A stretch of DNA of 6,916 nucleotides from Clostridiales bacterium (GTDB taxonomy: Bacteria; Bacillota; Clostridia; Christensenellales; CAG-314). Each line of letters opens with the position of its first letter. Within the stretch, counting starts at the first letter, position 1. A program made the translations under genes and the position numbers. The stretch lies in the NCBI GenBank assembly GCA_003537755.1, contig DPQS01000040.1:15267-22182 (forward strand), given 5' to 3'. Below are positions 3,791-6,916 of the stretch, piece after piece. The notes beneath the pieces were generated by a model. The model was given only the letters and a program-made list of their open reading frames with translations. It was not told the origin of the DNA and searched no databases.

Positions 3791-6640
3791 TTAGTCCTTT
3801 TTCTTTCCGACGTTGTTTTTGTTGCCGAGTATCTTAAATCCGCGCTTGATTGCGTAGGGCAAAATAGCACCGAATTTCTTTTCGGCAATGCGCATGTTGC
3901 TTGCTTCGGGCAGGTCGCGCGACAGATGAATGGCGTCAAACGCGCACTTGGTCGTGCACAATCCGCAACCGATACATTTGTTGGTGTCCACGATGCTTGC
4001 GCCGCAGCCAAGGCAACGCGCCGTTTCAACGCGCACCTGTTCTTCCGTCAAAGTGCCATGATTGTCCTCAAAGCCCTTGCCGTCAATGCTCGTATCGCGA
4101 GCCGCCACCTGACGGGGCGCGTGGTCGTAACTTTCCACCGAGATGTCGTCGGTGTTGAGTTGGACAAACTCTCTGCGGTTGCGGCCGATGGTCATGTGAC
4201 CGTGCTGTACGTAGCGGTGAAGGCTTTCCGCCGCTTCATGTCCCTGCGCAATTGCGTCGATGGCAAACTTCGGTCCGGTATACACGTCGCCGCCAACAAA
4301 AATGTCGGGTTCCGCCGTCTGATAGGTCAGCTTGTCTGCCTTGGGGTACATTGCTCTGCCGGCAAACTCAACCTTTGTACCGCTAAGTAGGTCGCCCCAC
4401 TGTATGCTTTGTCCTATTGCAAAAATAATTTTGTCCGCGGGCAACGTCAATGTGTCCTCTTCGTCGTACACGGGCGCAAACTTGTGTTCGTTGTCGTACA
4501 CGCTTGTGCAACGTTTGAACACAATTGCCGTCGCAACGCCATTGTCGTCAACGACAACTTGCTTGGGTCCCCAACCGTTGTTTACTGTCACGCCGTCGGC
4601 TTCCGCTTCGGCAACCTCTTCGGCACTTGCGGGCATTTCGTTGCGCTGTTCCAGGCACAGCATGGTAACCTTTGCCGCACCGCTTCTTGCGGATACTCGC
4701 GCCGCGTCGATTGCGACGTTGCCGCCGCCGACAACCACCACTTCGCCGCTCAGCTTGCCCTGCATTTGTCCGCAGTTGGCGTTTTTCAAAAACTCCACAG
4801 CCGTGGTAACGTTGCTTGCTTCCTGACCGGGAACGCCGGGCAATCTGCCGCCCTGACAGCCGATAGCCACGTAAAACGCCTTGTAGCCCTGCTCACGCAG
4901 TTGCCCGATCGTGACGTCCTTGCCTACTTCCACACCGGTCTTGATTTCCACGCCCATTTCGCGCATGATGTCGATTTCGGCGTCGATTACCTTTTTGTCC
5001 AGTTTGTAACTCGGAATGCCGTATGTCAACATGCCGCCTGCGCGTTCGTTCTTTTCAAACACCGTCGGGTAGTAGCCCTTTTGCGCAAGATAGAAGGCGC
5101 AACTAAGTCCTGCGGGACCGCCGCCGATAACGGCAATCTTTTCCTTCCAGCGTCCCAGGTTGCTTGCCACGACGATTTCCGGCACAAAGCGATGTTCGTC
5201 ATTGAGGTCCTGTTCGGCAATGAATTTCTTTACCGCGTCAATGCTTACTGCGTTGTCGATTGTTCCGCGCGTGCATGCGTCCTCGCAACGACGGTTACAA
5301 ATACGTCCGCAAACTGCAGGGAACGGATTTTCACGCTTGATGAGTTCCAACGCTTCGCGGTACTTGCCTTCCGACGCCTTTTTGAGGTAACCCTGTACGG
5401 CGATGTGCGCAGGGCAAGCCGTCTTACAGGGACTTGTGCCCGTTTCGTGGCAGTTTATGCGGTTGCGGTCGCGGTAGTCCTCACTCCACATATGTTCGCC
5501 CCAACTGTTGTTGTCGGGAAGCGGTTGCATGGGGTAGGTTTGTTCGCTGCCGTCGGCATGGCACAACTTCTGACCGAGTTTGACCGCGCCTGCAGGGCAG
5601 TACTCTACGCAACGTCCGCACGCCACGCACTTGGACTTGTCCACGTGAGCTATGTACGCGCTGCGCGACATATTGGGCGTGTTGAACAGTTGGCTTGTAC
5701 GCAATGCGTTGCAGATGTTAAGGTTGCAGTTGCATATAGCGAAAATCTTACCTTCGCCGTCGATGTTGGTCACCTGATGAACAAATCCGTTGTCCTCGGC
5801 GCGTTTAAGGATGTCCATTGCCTGCTCGTAGGTAATGTCCACGCCCTTGCCGGTTTCGCGGCAGTAGTCCGCCATGTCACCCACGCCTATACACCACAGA
5901 TTGCAGTCGTCGGCACAGCCCTCGTCGAGAAGTTTGCGTCCGTAACGGCAACTGCACATGCTTGCGCCGATGTGTCCTTCGTAACGTTTCAGCCAGTAAC
6001 TGATATGTTCGATGTCCATGGACGTGTTTTCCATTTCGATGGCTTTTTCAACGGGAATCACGTGCATGCCGATGCCTGCTCCTCCCGGCGGAACCATGGC
6101 TGTAACCTTTTCAAGAGGCAAAAAGGTCATACGCTCGAAGAACATCGCAAGTTCCGGATGGCGATCCATAAGTCCCTTGTTCATGTTGGTGTACTCTGCC
6201 GAGCCGGGCACGAACAGCGGAATCCAGTACTCGCGGTCTTCCTTGTTGTAGGTCGTACCCGGGACAGGGCCGTCTTTGGTATATTTGTCGCCGTAGTCGT
6301 ATTCCAACATACCCAGTTCGCCCAGTTTTTGCAGAAGTTCGTCAAACTTTGCTCGAGCCTCGTCGCTGTCAACGTCGCCCATTTCCAGCATTTCGGAATA
6401 GGCATAGTGTTTGCGCACCTTCATTTGCAACATAAGGTCAAGTGCCGCCTCGGACTGCTCATGCGGAAGTTCGTCCTCGAATATGCACGCAAAGCCCCAG
6501 TACTCGGGGTCTGCCGTAGTAACGCCGTGCAATTTTGCAGGCAGACGGTCGGTAATTTTGCGTACCAACTTCAACAGCTTGGGGTTGGGATTTTCGTCGT
6601 TCATGTGCTTGGGCACATACTTTTTGCTGATTTCGGGCAT
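3791..6640 (-). CDS. Multi-cluster iron-sulfur flavoprotein (GltD/NfnB-like NAD(P)H oxidoreductase)
   Basis: A predicted cytoplasmic enzyme moving electrons between NAD(P)H, FAD and iron-sulfur clusters. Domain order over 949 residues: a helical, possibly winged-helix N-terminus (about 20-125); a Cys-rich region with MCSCR (Cys229, Cys231), Cys242, Cys246, Cys250 and CNCNLNIC (303-310); a ferredoxin motif CVACGRCVEYCP (338-349); a GltD-type double-cluster domain (Cys405, Cys409, Cys444, Cys448, Cys452, Cys456); the FAD Rossmann fold GGGPAG (506-511) with Glu529; an NAD(P) site GGGNVAIDAAR (638-648); the FAD-closing GGDVYTGPKFAIDAIAQG (783-800); and a C-terminal ferredoxin motif, CIGCGLCTTKC (889-899), preceded by CLGC (876-879). 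The tail is basic. CLE (662-664) replaces the YRR usual in NADPH-using relatives. GltD and NfnB are about 450-500 residues, so both ends are extra. An AAAGGAG site (6654-6648) is seven bases from the ATG. It leads a probable unit with hypA. The substrate is not known, and glutamate synthase is unlikely without gltA nearby. Confidence 0.88.
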   Translation of the reverse strand: MPEISKKYVPKHMNDENPNPKLLKLVRKITDRLPAKLHGVTTADPEYWGFACIFEDELPHEQSEAALDLMLQMKVRKHYAYSEMLEMGDVDSDEARAKFDELLQKLGELGMLEYDYGDKYTKDGPVPGTTYNKEDREYWIPLFVPGSAEYTNMNKGLMDRHPELAMFFERMTFLPLEKVTAMVPPGGAGIGMHVIPVEKAIEMENTSMDIEHISYWLKRYEGHIGASMCSCRYGRKLLDEGCADDCNLWCIGVGDMADYCRETGKGVDITYEQAMDILKRAEDNGFVHQVTNIDGEGKIFAICNCNLNICNALRTSQLFNTPNMSRSAYIAHVDKSKCVACGRCVEYCPAGAVKLGQKLCHADGSEQTYPMQPLPDNNSWGEHMWSEDYRDRNRINCHETGTSPCKTACPAHIAVQGYLKKASEGKYREALELIKRENPFPAVCGRICNRRCEDACTRGTIDNAVSIDAVKKFIAEQDLNDEHRFVPEIVVASNLGRWKEKIAVIGGGPAGLSCAFYLAQKGYYPTVFEKNERAGGMLTYGIPSYKLDKKVIDAEIDIMREMGVEIKTGVEVGKDVTIGQLREQGYKAFYVAIGCQGGRLPGVPGQEASNVTTAVEFLKNANCGQMQGKLSGEVVVVGGGNVAIDAARVSARSGAAKVTMLCLEQRNEMPASAEEVAEAEADGVTVNNGWGPKQVVVDDNGVATAIVFKRCTSVYDNEHKFAPVYDEEDTLTLPADKIIFAIGQSIQWGDLLSGTKVEFAGRAMYPKADKLTYQTAEPDIFVGGDVYTGPKFAIDAIAQGHEAAESLHRYVQHGHMTIGRNRREFVQLNTDDISVESYDHAPRQVAARDTSIDGKGFEDNHGTLTEEQVRVETARCLGCGASIVDTNKCIGCGLCTTKCAFDAIHLSRDLPEASNMRIAEKKFGAILPYAIKRGFKILGNKNNVGKKKD

Positions 6641-6689
6641 GTGTTTGCTCCTTTGTTATATGAAAATATCTTTTTTATTTTTTAGTTTT

Positions 6690-6916
6690 CTACGGCATAT
6701 GGAAGCCGAAGTAATTTCGTTTGTGTAACGCGGCGGCAATGTACGAAAGCGATTAGACCTGCCATGCTGCCGAAGTGTGTTGAGTTACACGCCGAAGTAA
6801 TGCAGTATGCTTATGGGGTCCTGTCGAGGAATTGCCAATATGGGAGCGGCTGATGCCTCGGGCCGCTTCGCCTATTGAGGCATTGGGGTATGTTGCCTTC
6901 CCAGCCGCGCCCTCGT
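6690..6916. other. Repeat-rich region upstream of the flavoprotein; candidate structured RNA or dispersed element
   Basis: The region has far more pairing than expected by chance. GTGTAAC (6723-6729) pairs with GTTACAC (6784-6790) and encloses CGGCGGCA (6731-6738) with TGCTGCCG (6765-6772, one G-U). TCCT-GTCG-AGGA is at 6819-6830. AGCGGC (6845-6850)/GCCGCT (6862-6867) interleaves with ATGCCTC (6853-6859)/GAGGCAT (6877-6883), a pseudoknot layout. The 11-mer GCCGAAGTAAT occurs at 6705-6715 and 6791-6801, and its first eight bases also at 6769-6776. It may be a leader of the flavoprotein (minus), an independent RNA, or a repeat; it runs to the window edge. I recognise no known riboswitch core, and no clear promoter for the flavoprotein is visible. 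Confidence 0.4.

Noticed and set aside
4409..6685. 758-codon open frame on the plus strand opposite the flavoprotein
   Set aside because: It is a shadow of the well-supported minus-strand gene, rich in His, Val and Phe as expected from reverse-complement codons.
6723..6790. Cobalamin riboswitch, suggested by AGACCTGCC at 6755-6763
   Set aside because: Only this short fragment resembles the cobalamin box; the AGTCAGGA half and the other conserved elements are missing.

Overview
The window carries four protein genes and reads like a chromosomal piece of an uncultured anaerobic Bacillota (Clostridia-type) bacterium. The evidence is the Gram-positive style of GyrB and RecF, strong purine-rich ribosome binding sites (AAAGGAG, GAAAGGAG, AAAGGA), AT-rich spacers around genes of intermediate GC, and an iron-sulfur flavoprotein of a kind typical of strict anaerobes. 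The genus cannot be told from the sequence alone.

Layout, left to right. Positions 1-1276 (minus) hold the first 425 residues of gyrB, cut by the window edge at the start of the TOPRIM domain. Positions 1277-1807 are a divergent intergenic region with a good gyrB promoter, an inverted repeat in the gyrB leader, and a recF promoter whose -10 box lies only seven bases before the recF ATG. Positions 1808-2905 (plus) are a complete recF. Positions 2906-3388 form a convergent, gene-free stretch with two look-alike hairpins (both with a TAC loop), a smaller hairpin, a ten-G run, a four-tract G-quadruplex motif and a short tandem repeat. Positions 3389-3736 (minus) are a HypA-type nickel metallochaperone. 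Positions 3791-6640 (minus) are a 949-residue iron-sulfur flavoprotein of the GltD/NfnB-like family with extra Cys-rich and ferredoxin modules at both ends. The flavoprotein and hypA run in the same direction with 54 bases between them, which include a small hairpin. Positions 6641-6916 hold the flavoprotein ribosome binding site and, beyond about 6690, a dense set of inverted and direct repeats that look like a structured RNA or a dispersed element.

How the genes relate. GyrB (supercoiling) and RecF (gap repair and fork restart) belong to the classic origin-proximal dnaA-dnaN-recF-gyrB cluster, but here they are head to head, dnaN is not next to recF, and I find no DnaA boxes. The flavoprotein-hypA pair looks like a separate redox unit: a multi-cluster NAD(P)H-linked electron-transfer enzyme with a nickel or zinc chaperone, and without the other hyp genes or any hydrogenase in view. 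The most interesting parts are this pair, the repeat-rich region upstream of it, and the hairpin family between recF and hypA.
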